DNA from: Actinomycetaceae bacterium | Lineage (GTDB): Bacteria; Actinomycetota; Actinomycetes; Actinomycetales; Actinomycetaceae | NCBI GenBank assembly: GCA_028724265.1 | Contig: JAQYDG010000004.1 | Coordinates: 558,001 to 622,000 of the forward strand | Direction: 5' to 3' | Length of the DNA: 64,000 bases | Shown: positions 35,356 through 44,636 of the stretch, piece by piece | How the letters are laid out: each line of letters opens with the position of its first letter | Position numbering within the stretch: the first letter of the stretch is position 1 | Program-made: the position numbers and the translations under genes | Notes under the pieces: model-generated | Seen by the model: the letters and a program-made list of their open reading frames with translations, nothing else | The model's database searches: none | What the model was told of the DNA's origin: nothing

Positions 35356-37767
35356 ATGAGCGTCGGTATTGTTGTCGTCTCGCATTCACACGCACTCGCA
35401 CAGGCTGCGGTGGATCTTGCCATGATTATGGTGCATAACGACCCGCCAGCCATTCAGATCGCTGCAGGAATCGAGGACGGAACCGAGTTCGGCACGGACG
35501 CAATGGCCGTGATGGATGCGATCGACACCGTCGATTCTGGGGACGGGGTGATCGTCTTTACCGACCTCGGCTCAGCCGTCATGAGTGCAGATATGGCAGT
35601 AGAGATGACTGACGCCGAGAACGTCGTCATCGTCGCAGCTCCCTTCGTTGAAGGGTTGCTCGCCGCAGTCGTCACCGCCGCCACTGGTGCCTCGCTCGAT
35701 GACGTTGTTGCTGAAGCCAAAGGATCGCTCGCACCCAAATTCGAAGCCCTCCACGACGGCGACGTCCCGGAAGATGCCCCCTCGGAAGATGTCCCCCAGG
35801 ACGGCGAGCTGCACGGCTCGTACCTCAAGAGCGCGCGGCTGATCAACACTCATGGTCTGCACGCACGCCCTGCCAGCGAATTCGCACAGCTTGCCGCACA
35901 GTTTGATGCGGATATTCGCGTGAGGTTCCACGGCAAGGACGTCTCCGCCAGGTCTCCGATCGGGCTCGCAACGCTCAGCGCGGGCGAGGGTGCGGATATC
36001 GACATTCTGGCGACGGGCGCAGATGCCGAACGTGCGGTGGACGCGCTCGTCAACCTCGTCACCTCCGGATTTGGCGACGGCAATGCTGAACCTCCATCCG
36101 CCGAAGAAGCTGATCCCCACCGCAACGGCACATTCACCAGCGCTCAGAACGCTGAGGTGGGCAACGCTGCCAGCGAGCATCCGGAAGGCGTGAGTGCAGG
36201 GCGCGTGGTCGGCATTCTGAAAAAGCGCGCCGCTGCCACCCGCCCAGATTTACAGCACATCACAGATTCAGAGATTGCGCAGGAAAAGCACCGCGTCCAC
36301 ACTGCGCTGACGAAGGTGGTGCAAGCGTATATCGACGCCGCGTCACACACGCATGGAGAGTCCGCACAGATCTTGAAAGCAACAGCGGATTTCGCTGCGG
36401 ATCCCACCCTGATCGCAGCAATTGATCGCCAGATCGACAACCACGTTGCTGCTCCGCGTGCCTCATGGGATGCAATTGACCAGCTGATTGAGGACTTCCG
36501 CGCAGCAGGCAGTGTGATCGCCCAACGTGTACCCGAGCTCTTGGATATTCGTACGAAGCTGCTCGCTGCTCTCGCTACGGGCACAGTGGAGGCGGACGCC
36601 ATTCCACACACGTCTGAGCCATTTATCTTCGCCGCACAGACGATTGCTCCAGCCGACCTCGTTCAGCTGGAGAACTCCAGCGTCGTTGGAATCGTCATGG
36701 AGGAAGGCGGCCCAACCTCCCATGCCTCACTGCTGGCGCGAAGCATGGGCATCCCCGCTATTGTCGGTTCACGATCTTTGCTTGACGTACCACAGGATAC
36801 GCCCGTGCTGATCGATGGAGCCGACGGCACCATTATCGTGAATCCCAATGAGGCCGCGCGCGCCACAGCCCGCACTACGCCAGCCGAGCTGGTTCCCCTC
36901 ACCCAACACGGCGCGACAGCCGATGGCGTGCATATTAGTCTGCTCGCCAATGTAGGATCTGTGGCCGATGCACAGCGGGCAGCCACCGCTCACGCGGAAG
37001 GTATCGGTCTTTTCCGCACGGAATTCGCATTCCTCGGGCGCACTGACGAACCGAGCATCACCGAACAGGTTGATCTGTATGAGCAGGTTGCTGCGCCCGT
37101 TGCAGATACCGGGCATGTTGTTATCCGTACGCTCGACGCCGGATCGGACAAACCCATACCGTTCCTCAATCTTGACGCGGAAGCCAACCCCGCTTTGGGC
37201 GTGCGCGGATTGAGAACTGCGCGTACACATCCCGACGTGCTGAACCGGCAGCTGACCGCTATCGCGCGCGCAGTACCGGACGCGTGGGTGATGGCGCCGA
37301 TGATCACCACCGCGCAGGAAGCACGCGACTTTGCCGCTACGGCACATGCAGCTGGGATACGCACAGTGGGCGTAATGATCGAAACGCCCGCTGCCGCTAT
37401 CGAAGCAGACCAGATTTTTGATGCCGTCGATTTTGTTTCCGTAGGGACGAACGACCTCGGCCAATACACGATGGCAGTAGACCGCCAGCTGACCGGGTTT
37501 GAGGATCTTCATTCCTCTCACCGCCCCGCGCTCCTGCGGTTGCTGCGCGCGATCGGCCAGGCTGCCTCCCGTCATCACAAGCCGTGGGGCGTGTGCGGCG
37601 AGGCCGCCGGCGATCCGACGCTGGCACCGGTGCTCGCTGGACTGGGAGTCTCGTCCCTCTCCATGAACCCGCGAAGCCTCGCGGGCGTTGCGCGCGCACT
37701 GGCCGACCATACGATGGCAGAATGCGAAATCCTTGCGGCTGCTGCCTGCGATGCTGACGATCAGTAA
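35356..37767 (+). CDS. dhaM: DhaM phosphotransferase fused to HPr and full enzyme I
   Basis: An 803-residue multiphosphoryl carrier that feeds phosphate from PEP to DhaL. Order: mannose-EIIA-like DhaM domain (1-130) with the phospho-histidine H10 in VVSHSHA, HPr domain (about 150-240) with H169 in GLHARPAS, and enzyme I (about 275-795). The EI phospho-histidine is H456 (PTSHASLLARS). The PEP-binding barrel is complete: GLFRTEFAFLGR, NPALGVRGLR, and the catalytic-cysteine block GVCGEAAGDP. E. coli DhaM keeps only part of EI, whereas here the whole phosphorelay is on one chain. AGGAG is seven bases before the ATG. Confidence 0.95.
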   Translation: MSVGIVVVSHSHALAQAAVDLAMIMVHNDPPAIQIAAGIEDGTEFGTDAMAVMDAIDTVDSGDGVIVFTDLGSAVMSADMAVEMTDAENVVIVAAPFVEGLLAAVVTAATGASLDDVVAEAKGSLAPKFEALHDGDVPEDAPSEDVPQDGELHGSYLKSARLINTHGLHARPASEFAQLAAQFDADIRVRFHGKDVSARSPIGLATLSAGEGADIDILATGADAERAVDALVNLVTSGFGDGNAEPPSAEEADPHRNGTFTSAQNAEVGNAASEHPEGVSAGRVVGILKKRAAATRPDLQHITDSEIAQEKHRVHTALTKVVQAYIDAASHTHGESAQILKATADFAADPTLIAAIDRQIDNHVAAPRASWDAIDQLIEDFRAAGSVIAQRVPELLDIRTKLLAALATGTVEADAIPHTSEPFIFAAQTIAPADLVQLENSSVVGIVMEEGGPTSHASLLARSMGIPAIVGSRSLLDVPQDTPVLIDGADGTIIVNPNEAARATARTTPAELVPLTQHGATADGVHISLLANVGSVADAQRAATAHAEGIGLFRTEFAFLGRTDEPSITEQVDLYEQVAAPVADTGHVVIRTLDAGSDKPIPFLNLDAEANPALGVRGLRTARTHPDVLNRQLTAIARAVPDAWVMAPMITTAQEARDFAATAHAAGIRTVGVMIETPAAAIEADQIFDAVDFVSVGTNDLGQYTMAVDRQLTGFEDLHSSHRPALLRLLRAIGQAASRHHKPWGVCGEAAGDPTLAPVLAGLGVSSLSMNPRSLAGVARALADHTMAECEILAAAACDADDQ

Positions 37768-37889
37768 GACAAGACAGCCAGCTAAAGACATCCAGCTTTC
37801 CGGGTCAGTTACCAGTGATCAGCAGTGCACCTTCGCCGGGGCATGATTGCCCCAACATGTGCGAGAGAGACATCATAGTCCCACTATGC

Positions 37890-37937
37890 GCGGGGAGATA
37901 TCGGCAACGTTAATCGCTGGTGCGGATGCCTCCCCGC
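37890..37937. terminator. Hairpin between convergent dhaM and ribulokinase genes
   Basis: Arms GCGGGGAG and CTCCCCGC (8 bases, perfect) with a 32-base loop, between the stops at 37767 and 37969. It can serve both genes. No clear T-run. Confidence 0.45.
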
Positions 37938-37968
37938 AATATATCTGCGTATTTGAGTATTCGTGTTC

Positions 37969-39621
37969 CTATGCGTTGCGCGTGCGCAGAGCATACAGCC
38001 GGTGCATCACGTCCTTCTGATGCCCGAACGTTTCATACAGATCCTGATAAATCGCATACAGCTCGTTATATGCTGCGGCGCGCTCAGGATCTGGCAGGTA
38101 TGCATTCTGGTTGATCGTCGTCATCGCATTCGCGGCAGCCTCCAGGGTGGGATACACGTGTGCGGCAACTGCGCCAAAAATCGCCGCGCCCAACGCCCCA
38201 GACTGACGTGAGGCGGACACCGAGACTGGCATACCCAGCACGTCAGCGAACATTTGCATATAAAATGCATCGTCTACCAGGCCACCACCGCCGGCAACAA
38301 CATCGTGAACAGCAATACCGTGACTCACGTAGTTCTCGATAATTGCGCGCGCACCGAAAGCGGTTGATTCCAGCAAGGCGCGGTAGACGTCCTCCGATGG
38401 CGTGGCCAAGGTCTGGCCAACGATCATTCCGGAAAGCGTGGCGTCGTTAAGCGTAGATCGGTTGCCGTTAAACCAGTCCAGGGCAACCAGACCCGACGCA
38501 CCAGGAGCATCGGCCTTCATTTTGTTGGTCAGCCACTCGTTCACGGACACACCTGCAGCGCCAGCAGCATCGTGATCCTCGCCGGTAACGTAGTTGTTCA
38601 CGTACCAGGAGAAAATGTCACCCACAGCGGTCTGCCCTGATTCGTAACCCCACAGCCCTGCGACCGTGCCACCGTCAACCGCACCAAAAATGCCGGGAGC
38701 CGGATGAAACTCGTGGGCGTTGACGATGTAGCACGACGACGTGCCAATAATTGCTGTCAGCTGGCCTGGGCGCACTGCATTACACGCGGCCACCATGACG
38801 TGGGCATCGATATTACCTGCAGCCACAACCACGTCCGCCGGCAGACCCATCATGCGCGCCATCGATGCTCTGAGATGCCCAACTGACGAGCCGAGATGTG
38901 CCACCGGGGCATCCACGAGTTTCATGTAGCGGTCACCAAAGCCTGGCGACACCTCGTTGAGATACTCGGGCGAAGGGAAACTGCCATCCTGGAACATCGA
39001 CTTAAACCCGCGCGAGCCCTCCGCTGCGAAGCGCTGCCCCGTCAACTGCCACGTGATCCAATCCAGAAGATCCGTCACCGCACCAACCTGATCGAACAAA
39101 CTCGGTGCTTCCTCATACGTCTCTATCGCCTTGGGTAGCAGGAGCTCCGAGGAGATCACACTGCCATACCGCTCCAGCCACGGTTCCTGACGGCGACGGG
39201 CAACCTCCAGCATTTTTGCTGCCTGCGCCGCTGCACCGTGGTGTTTCCACAGTTTCACATATGCGTGAGGATTATTGGCAAATTCCGGTTTCCAACTTAG
39301 TGGGATGCCCTCGGCGTCACAGAACACCACTGTTGCTGACGTGGCATCAATCCCCAAGCCGACGATCTGAGCTGGATCGACGCCTGAACGCGTCACGGCT
39401 TGAGGTACCACTGAGGCGAGCACATCGATGTAGTCATGCGAATCTTGCAGGGCGAAACCCGGCGGGAGATCCCTGCCATCGCCGGCGGTCAGCTGCCGAT
39501 CCATCACACCGTGGGCATAGTCATGGACGGCCTCACCCTTGATAGATCCGTCCTCGGTATCCACAACCACCGCACGGCCAGAGAGCGTACCGAAATCGAT
39601 ACCGATCACATATGTTCCCAT
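37969..39621 (-). CDS. araB: Ribulokinase (AraB-type FGGY kinase)
   Basis: A 550-residue FGGY kinase with the N-terminal nucleotide motif VIGIDFGTLSGRAVVVD, the AraB-typical HDYAHGVMD segment, and the GGGLVDDAFYMQMFADVLG C-terminal lobe. AraB phosphorylates L-ribulose (and tolerates D-ribulose and ribitol). It has GGGAG eight bases before the ATG and follows the araM-like gene after 18 bases, as last gene of a six-gene minus-strand operon. No araA isomerase or araD epimerase is in the window, so the L-arabinose role is doubtful, and the true substrate may be another ketopentose or polyol. Confidence 0.88.
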   Translation of the reverse strand: MGTYVIGIDFGTLSGRAVVVDTEDGSIKGEAVHDYAHGVMDRQLTAGDGRDLPPGFALQDSHDYIDVLASVVPQAVTRSGVDPAQIVGLGIDATSATVVFCDAEGIPLSWKPEFANNPHAYVKLWKHHGAAAQAAKMLEVARRRQEPWLERYGSVISSELLLPKAIETYEEAPSLFDQVGAVTDLLDWITWQLTGQRFAAEGSRGFKSMFQDGSFPSPEYLNEVSPGFGDRYMKLVDAPVAHLGSSVGHLRASMARMMGLPADVVVAAGNIDAHVMVAACNAVRPGQLTAIIGTSSCYIVNAHEFHPAPGIFGAVDGGTVAGLWGYESGQTAVGDIFSWYVNNYVTGEDHDAAGAAGVSVNEWLTNKMKADAPGASGLVALDWFNGNRSTLNDATLSGMIVGQTLATPSEDVYRALLESTAFGARAIIENYVSHGIAVHDVVAGGGGLVDDAFYMQMFADVLGMPVSVSASRQSGALGAAIFGAVAAHVYPTLEAAANAMTTINQNAYLPDPERAAAYNELYAIYQDLYETFGHQKDVMHRLYALRTRNA

Positions 39622-39639
39622 GTGTTTTACTCCCAGTCT

Positions 39640-41004
39640 CTACTCCCAGTCGGCCGAATGCCGACCCCAGAAACCGTCTGCGGAGAACAGGTGGTCGACA
39701 ACCTGATCCATCAGGCCGAGATCCGTCAGGATGTCCACAACCGTGTAGCGCGTGCGAATCATCTGAGCTTGATAGTGCGTTTTCCTCAGGCGTTCCTTCG
39801 TGATCTTGATCTGCGCAGGATGGTAGGGAGCTCCAGCAGCCTTCAGCATGCTCATCGCTTCCTCCGGCTTGACCACCTGTTGTTCGGCTCTCTCGTGAAG
39901 CTGAGGCCACTGCTGTGCGAGCAGATGAATGCGGTCTTCGAGTTCTTTGCCTTCCACGCGCTTGTCAAGGCAAAACTGCGTGGCAGTATCCCAAATCTTC
40001 GGAATTACCATCTCGTGCACGCGCTGAGTGATCTCCTCCGGCGTTTTCACAGCAGCCTGGGCACGATCCACATTGAAATCGTCAGGCGTCAAAGCCAGGA
40101 ACTCTTCCCAGATCGCGCAGGACGCTATCGTCCCAATACCGACCTTGAAGCCGTGGGAGAGCGGCGGCTCCCAATCCAGTCCTTGTCCTTCCATCTCCCA
40201 GACGTGGGAGAAGTGATGGCCAACCCCCGATGCTGGGCGTGACTGCTGATACTCCTGCATCGCCAGGCCGGACATGATCTGTCCCTCCCCCAGCTTGGCA
40301 ATCGCATCCTTATCCCCACGGGCTATCGCATCCGGATCAGCTAAGGTGGCGCGCAACGGCCCCTGAACTAAATCCCATGCAATCGGGTCGATCGCCTCGA
40401 TACCCAGGGCATCCGCCAGCATCCAGTCTGCCCCCGCCGGAATCTTCTCGATCAGATCGCCGTAGCCTGTTGCCGTCAGGCGCGCAGGGGCACCGTACAT
40501 AATCGAAGAATCCATCACAATACCTGCGGGAGCCGGGCACGAGTATGTGGACTTGAATCCATCTTTGACGATGGAGGCGCCGAAGGAGGCAAAACCATCC
40601 ACTGACGCGGCTGTTGCGACGATCATGTAGGGGCGATCCAGCTGGCCACTTGCCAGCTTTGCCAAATCGTTGAGCGTTCCAGAACCGATCGACACCAGAA
40701 TAGCGTCAGGATCCTCAGCAACCAGAGCCCGCACGTTAAGCACGTTCTCCCAGTTCGCATACAACGTTGGGTGACCAGGGAACACGTACGGTTCGGCACA
40801 CTCCACCCCTGCCGCCTTCAGAGAATCCATCACCGCACGCCCGGCAGCACCAAACGTATTCTCATCGGCAACAACCTGTGCACGCTTGGAAGCGAATAAG
40901 CGCTGAAACAGTGCGCCGGTCTGAGCCACAACGCCGTCCCCGAACTCGATATCCTTCGTCTGCGTCGCAGTTGCAAGCGCCCTCTCGATCATCTCACTCG
41001 ACAT
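39640..41004 (-). CDS. araM: sn-Glycerol-1-phosphate dehydrogenase family protein (AraM-like)
   Basis: A 454-residue member of the iron/zinc-dependent glycerol dehydrogenase fold. The NAD-binding segment is LVSIGSGTLNDLAKLAS, followed by the AraM/EgsA signature ATAASVDGFASFGASIVKDGFK. Metal ligands fall in YGDLIEK..D.W, SGVGHHFSHVWEM and SHGFKVGIG. Characterised AraM of Bacillus makes glycerol-1-phosphate from dihydroxyacetone phosphate. It could equally run in the oxidising direction or act on another polyol phosphate here. The open frame goes to 41229; the ATG at 41004 has GGAGGAAGAAGG upstream and does not overlap the preceding kinase gene. Confidence 0.88.
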   Translation of the reverse strand: MSSEMIERALATATQTKDIEFGDGVVAQTGALFQRLFASKRAQVVADENTFGAAGRAVMDSLKAAGVECAEPYVFPGHPTLYANWENVLNVRALVAEDPDAILVSIGSGTLNDLAKLASGQLDRPYMIVATAASVDGFASFGASIVKDGFKSTYSCPAPAGIVMDSSIMYGAPARLTATGYGDLIEKIPAGADWMLADALGIEAIDPIAWDLVQGPLRATLADPDAIARGDKDAIAKLGEGQIMSGLAMQEYQQSRPASGVGHHFSHVWEMEGQGLDWEPPLSHGFKVGIGTIASCAIWEEFLALTPDDFNVDRAQAAVKTPEEITQRVHEMVIPKIWDTATQFCLDKRVEGKELEDRIHLLAQQWPQLHERAEQQVVKPEEAMSMLKAAGAPYHPAQIKITKERLRKTHYQAQMIRTRYTVVDILTDLGLMDQVVDHLFSADGFWGRHSADWE

Positions 41005-41047
41005 TACATAACCTTCTTCCTCCGAGTTTTCCTTATTCATGTCGCTT

Positions 41048-42601
41048 TTATTTCGCTGCTTCGTGATCGACGATCTTGTGAGTCTCGTCAGCAAGCAACG
41101 GATAACCAGCGATATAGCGATCCACGTAAAACTGGTACTCCTCGTGAGTTGCCGGATCGGGCACAAAAGTATCCAGATCGTGAACCATATTCTTCGCTGC
41201 TTCCTGAATTGTTGGGTAGATCCCCGCACCCACCGCAGCCAGCATTGACGTGCCGAGGGCTACTGCATCTCCCACCTCGGTGACGATAATCGGCACACCT
41301 GTGACGTCCGCATGCATCTGCATCCACGCGCGTGACTTTGTCGCCCCGCCAGCAGCCACCATGCGATCCACATTCACACCCGCCGCGGCAAGTTTGCGCA
41401 CATTGTGTGCTGTGCCGTAGCACACACCCTCTTGGATAGCGTGATACAGGTGTGCCGGCCCGTGCTGGAGGGAGAGACCCCAAATCATGCCGCGAGCCTT
41501 CGAATCCGTATATGGAGTGCGATTGCCCTGAAAATACTCGTTGACGATCAAACCGTCGGACCCCGGAGGAATCTCCGCCGACTGCCGATTGAGAACGTCA
41601 TACACGTTCAATCCGATCCGATCCGATGCCGCCAGCACATCGCGCGCGAAATTATCCTTGAACCACTTGAGGACAGAACCCGTGGATACCTGACCACACT
41701 CAACGGTGTACTGACCGGGCAGCACGCCATCGGTGTATGCACCAAAGAAACCGGGGGCATGAATCTCCGAAGCAGTCTGCCCCGTCAACACATGCGAGCT
41801 GCCCGTGATCAGCGCCATTGCGCCAGGTTCCACAACACCCAGACCAATCTGACCGGCCCACGCGTCAGCACAGCCCTGCGCAACGGGAATACCAGGGATC
41901 AGGCCTAGCAGCTGAGCCGCCACGCCCGAGAGCGTACCCACCGGAGTCCCCAAGTCCATGACGCGCTCCGGAATCTTGGAGAACACGTCGCCCACGCCAA
42001 GCGCCTCGTAGAACTCTTCAGGCCATCCCCCAGTGTTGCGGTTATAGTACATGCGCAGCGCTGCGGAGTTTATATTCGTTGTCCATTCGCCCGTGAGTTT
42101 GAATGTGAGCCAGTCCGGAGCATCCACAATCCGATATGCAGCATCGTAGATGTCCCGCTGATGTGTGCGCAGCCATGCTACTTTAAAGGGATACCACTCT
42201 GCCGTCGCAGGGGCACTCCCACCGCCGTTATATAGACGAGCCGGGGAATCGATCGTATCTGCCCTGGCGGCTTCCTCGGTGGCGCGCACATCCATCCACA
42301 TGATCGCATCAGAAAGGGCAGTGCCACTTTTGTCCATGCACACCACTGTCGCCGTCGTGGCGTCATAGGATATCCCCTGGATCGCAGCTGCGGGAATACC
42401 CGACTCCGCCAACGCGCGGTGACAGGACGCCTGCAGCGCCTCCCACCACTCATCCGGATTCTGTTGAGCCCATCCTGGCCGAGGATAGGTTGTGGCATAG
42501 GGCGTTGCCGCGAAAGTCATGGCGCGCCCGGTCACATCGAAGATTCCGACGCGGCACGATTCCGTTCCAAAGTCGATGCCTAATACGTATGTATCGTCCA
42601 T
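41048..42601 (-). CDS. FGGY-family carbohydrate kinase
   Basis: A 517-residue FGGY kinase distinct from the AraB homologue of the same operon. It has VLGIDFGTESCRVGIFD, a long substrate lobe with MWMDVRATEEA, the ITGSSHVLTG phosphate-binding segment and GGATKSRAWMQMHADVTG near the end. Length and motifs place it among ribitol/ribulose/xylulose-type kinases, but the substrate cannot be read. AGAGGTG lies eight bases before the ATG. Two different pentulo/polyol kinases in one operon suggest two substrates or a kinase with an unfamiliar role. Confidence 0.88.
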   Translation of the reverse strand: MDDTYVLGIDFGTESCRVGIFDVTGRAMTFAATPYATTYPRPGWAQQNPDEWWEALQASCHRALAESGIPAAAIQGISYDATTATVVCMDKSGTALSDAIMWMDVRATEEAARADTIDSPARLYNGGGSAPATAEWYPFKVAWLRTHQRDIYDAAYRIVDAPDWLTFKLTGEWTTNINSAALRMYYNRNTGGWPEEFYEALGVGDVFSKIPERVMDLGTPVGTLSGVAAQLLGLIPGIPVAQGCADAWAGQIGLGVVEPGAMALITGSSHVLTGQTASEIHAPGFFGAYTDGVLPGQYTVECGQVSTGSVLKWFKDNFARDVLAASDRIGLNVYDVLNRQSAEIPPGSDGLIVNEYFQGNRTPYTDSKARGMIWGLSLQHGPAHLYHAIQEGVCYGTAHNVRKLAAAGVNVDRMVAAGGATKSRAWMQMHADVTGVPIIVTEVGDAVALGTSMLAAVGAGIYPTIQEAAKNMVHDLDTFVPDPATHEEYQFYVDRYIAGYPLLADETHKIVDHEAAK

Positions 42602-42670
42602 CGATATTCACCTCTTCTTTGAGTACAATTCGTTGTTCTTTTCGAGTTCGTCACGGCATGACAACGACGG

Positions 42671-43540
42671 CTATGCCCGACCCGTTTCCGTCCAGCCCTT
42701 TTCTTTCCACACACTCGCCGGCAGCAGATGGTCGATACGATCCAGAACGTACGTTGGTTTTTGGTCTGCCGGTAGCTCGGCAATATCCTCAGGCGTGGCC
42801 TCACCTGTGAGCACACACGCCGAGAACATCTGAGCATCCACCGCCATTCTGATCTCCGTTTGCAAACGGTCACCGACCATCATGCAACGATGAGGATTCA
42901 CGTTGAGCCCGCGCAAAGCCTCCTGAAGCATAATCGGCGAAGGCTTGCCCATATTCGCTTGGGATTTCACACCTGTGCACGCCTCAATTGCCGCCACAAT
43001 AGCTGCGCAGTCTGGCTCACCATGGCCACCCGGAAAAGGGCAAAAGTGATCAGGATTGGTTTGTATCAGAAACGCACGCTTGTAATACCACAGGGCGTCA
43101 AACGCAATCTGTAACTTTTCGTAGGTGAATGTGCGGTCGTAGGAGGCAACCACAATGTCGATCTTGCTGGCATCCTCGCTGAGCACAAAACCAGCGTTTC
43201 GCAGCGCACGCTTCAGCGGTTCCTCGCCGATAACGAACAACGTCGCATCCGGATAATGCGCTAGAAGCCAGCTGACCGTTGTGACAACGGTATTGGAAAT
43301 GCTTTCTAGAGGCACGGCAATTCCAAGCCTGCCAAGCTTTTCCACATACTGTTGAGGATCTTTCGTCGGGTTGTTGGAGACGAAACGCACCGGAATTGCG
43401 CGCGCGCTTAGTTCGTCCAGCATGCGCTTGGCGCCTGGCAGCAGCTCGTCGCCCAAATAAATGGTGCCGTCCAAATCGAAAATATACGCGTCGGCAAATT
43501 CCTGAGGATACACAGTCACGCTGTGCATGCGTTGTTCCAT
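42671..43540 (-). CDS. HAD-IIA family phosphatase (NagD/AraL-like)
   Basis: A 289-residue HAD hydrolase. Motif I is FDLDGTIYLG, motif II is RFVSNNPT, motif III lysine is in NMGKPSP, and motif IV is MMVGDRLQTEIRMA, so the active site is intact, with a C2 cap between. The NagD/AraL group removes phosphate from sugar phosphates with low specificity and is thought to relieve sugar-phosphate build-up; AraL accompanies AraM and AraB in Bacillus. The ATG at 43540 or one four codons later (43528) could start it; the ORF to 43690 overlaps the upstream gene. Confidence 0.88.
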   Translation of the reverse strand: MEQRMHSVTVYPQEFADAYIFDLDGTIYLGDELLPGAKRMLDELSARAIPVRFVSNNPTKDPQQYVEKLGRLGIAVPLESISNTVVTTVSWLLAHYPDATLFVIGEEPLKRALRNAGFVLSEDASKIDIVVASYDRTFTYEKLQIAFDALWYYKRAFLIQTNPDHFCPFPGGHGEPDCAAIVAAIEACTGVKSQANMGKPSPIMLQEALRGLNVNPHRCMMVGDRLQTEIRMAVDAQMFSACVLTGEATPEDIAELPADQKPTYVLDRIDHLLPASVWKEKGWTETGRA

Positions 43541-43598
43541 TGTGCTCTGACCCTTCTTCCTTCGGCTTCCGAAAGCAGCGTTGTGAAGCCCGTCTTGC

Positions 43599-44618
43599 CT
43601 AGGCAGCAATGCCGGCAATGGCGTAGACGGCCGTCGTTCCAATCCAAATCGTGAATGCGGGAGGATCGATATGCGTATCTGCCCCAGCACACGTGGTTCG
43701 GGCGAGCAGCTCTCCTAACAAGCCGGCCAAGCAACCAGCCACAGCACCGATCACAGTTGCTGAAACCATCGTGCCTGTACTCCACTGTGACGCAACCGAT
43801 GTGCCTGCGATGAGCGGGGCAAAACGCAGTGCTGCGATCGAGCCGATCAAGGTCGTGTGGTGAATAATCGGCGTTTTCATCCCCAGCGAGTTGAACAACA
43901 GCGACACTGCGCCGAGTCCCCATCCGATCAGCTGCGCGTAGCCCTCCAGGTTGTTGTCTGGCGTCAGGAACAGGTAGAGCAGCGTGACGGTGGCAAACGA
44001 GCTCATCAAAGCAGCATAGAATCCAGTGAAAGCTGCCATCCCCCAGCTTTCCATATATGGAACCCATGCTTTACCTTCACCAACCGCCAACTTCGGCAGA
44101 GGACTTGATCCCGTCAGCCCGCCAGAGCCCCACATGTATCGTGCCACAATAGCCATGATCGTGATCGTCAACGCCACCGTATCGGTGGATCCGATGACGC
44201 TGTTTCCATACTGCATATCGGGGTGACTCGTCGTGATTGTCGGCAAAACCCACACGATAAATTGGTTGAGCAGGTACCCGACCATACCGGTGACACCGCC
44301 GACTACCAGCACGTCCGCATGGCCGAGACCGGCGAGGGCAGAAATAATATCACGGCCATTCTGGCCCTTGGCCATATAGCCTTTCTTCGCTGCATAGGCA
44401 GCCGCAGCCACGCCACCGGCGAATGCAATATGCGGACCGAAAACGGGGCCAAAAACAATAGCATCCATCAAAGGCGTTGTATCAAAACCGGCTATCATGG
44501 CGCCTAAGCCCACGAGGTAGGCGAATCCTGCAAAGATGAAGGCCGTTTGCCCGCCAATAGCTGCGCCGAAAGCACCACCGCCAAATGCGGAAACAAGCCA
44601 CAAAAGATTGACTGTCAT
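43599..44618 (-). CDS. Multi-pass membrane protein, candidate sugar/polyol permease of unknown family
   Basis: A 339-residue protein I cannot place in a known transporter family. It has about nine hydrophobic segments, is rich in Gly and Ala, and starts directly with a helix (LLWLVSAFGGGAFGAAIGGQ). Conserved-looking loops are FGPVFGPHIAFAGG, NSVIGSTDTVALT and GMKTPIIHHTTLIGS. No ATPase, binding protein or PTS gene accompanies it, so if it is a transporter it works alone. It lies between rpiB-like and HAD genes of the operon, 18 bases after the former, which makes it the best candidate for substrate uptake. Confidence 0.7.
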   Translation of the reverse strand: MTVNLLWLVSAFGGGAFGAAIGGQTAFIFAGFAYLVGLGAMIAGFDTTPLMDAIVFGPVFGPHIAFAGGVAAAAYAAKKGYMAKGQNGRDIISALAGLGHADVLVVGGVTGMVGYLLNQFIVWVLPTITTSHPDMQYGNSVIGSTDTVALTITIMAIVARYMWGSGGLTGSSPLPKLAVGEGKAWVPYMESWGMAAFTGFYAALMSSFATVTLLYLFLTPDNNLEGYAQLIGWGLGAVSLLFNSLGMKTPIIHHTTLIGSIAALRFAPLIAGTSVASQWSTGTMVSATVIGAVAGCLAGLLGELLARTTCAGADTHIDPPAFTIWIGTTAVYAIAGIAA

Positions 44619-44636
44619 AATGATTGATCTTTCTGG

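Noticed and set aside
37969..39621. Proof of L-arabinose utilisation
   Set aside because: araB-like kinase alone is not enough; no araA or araD is present in the window.
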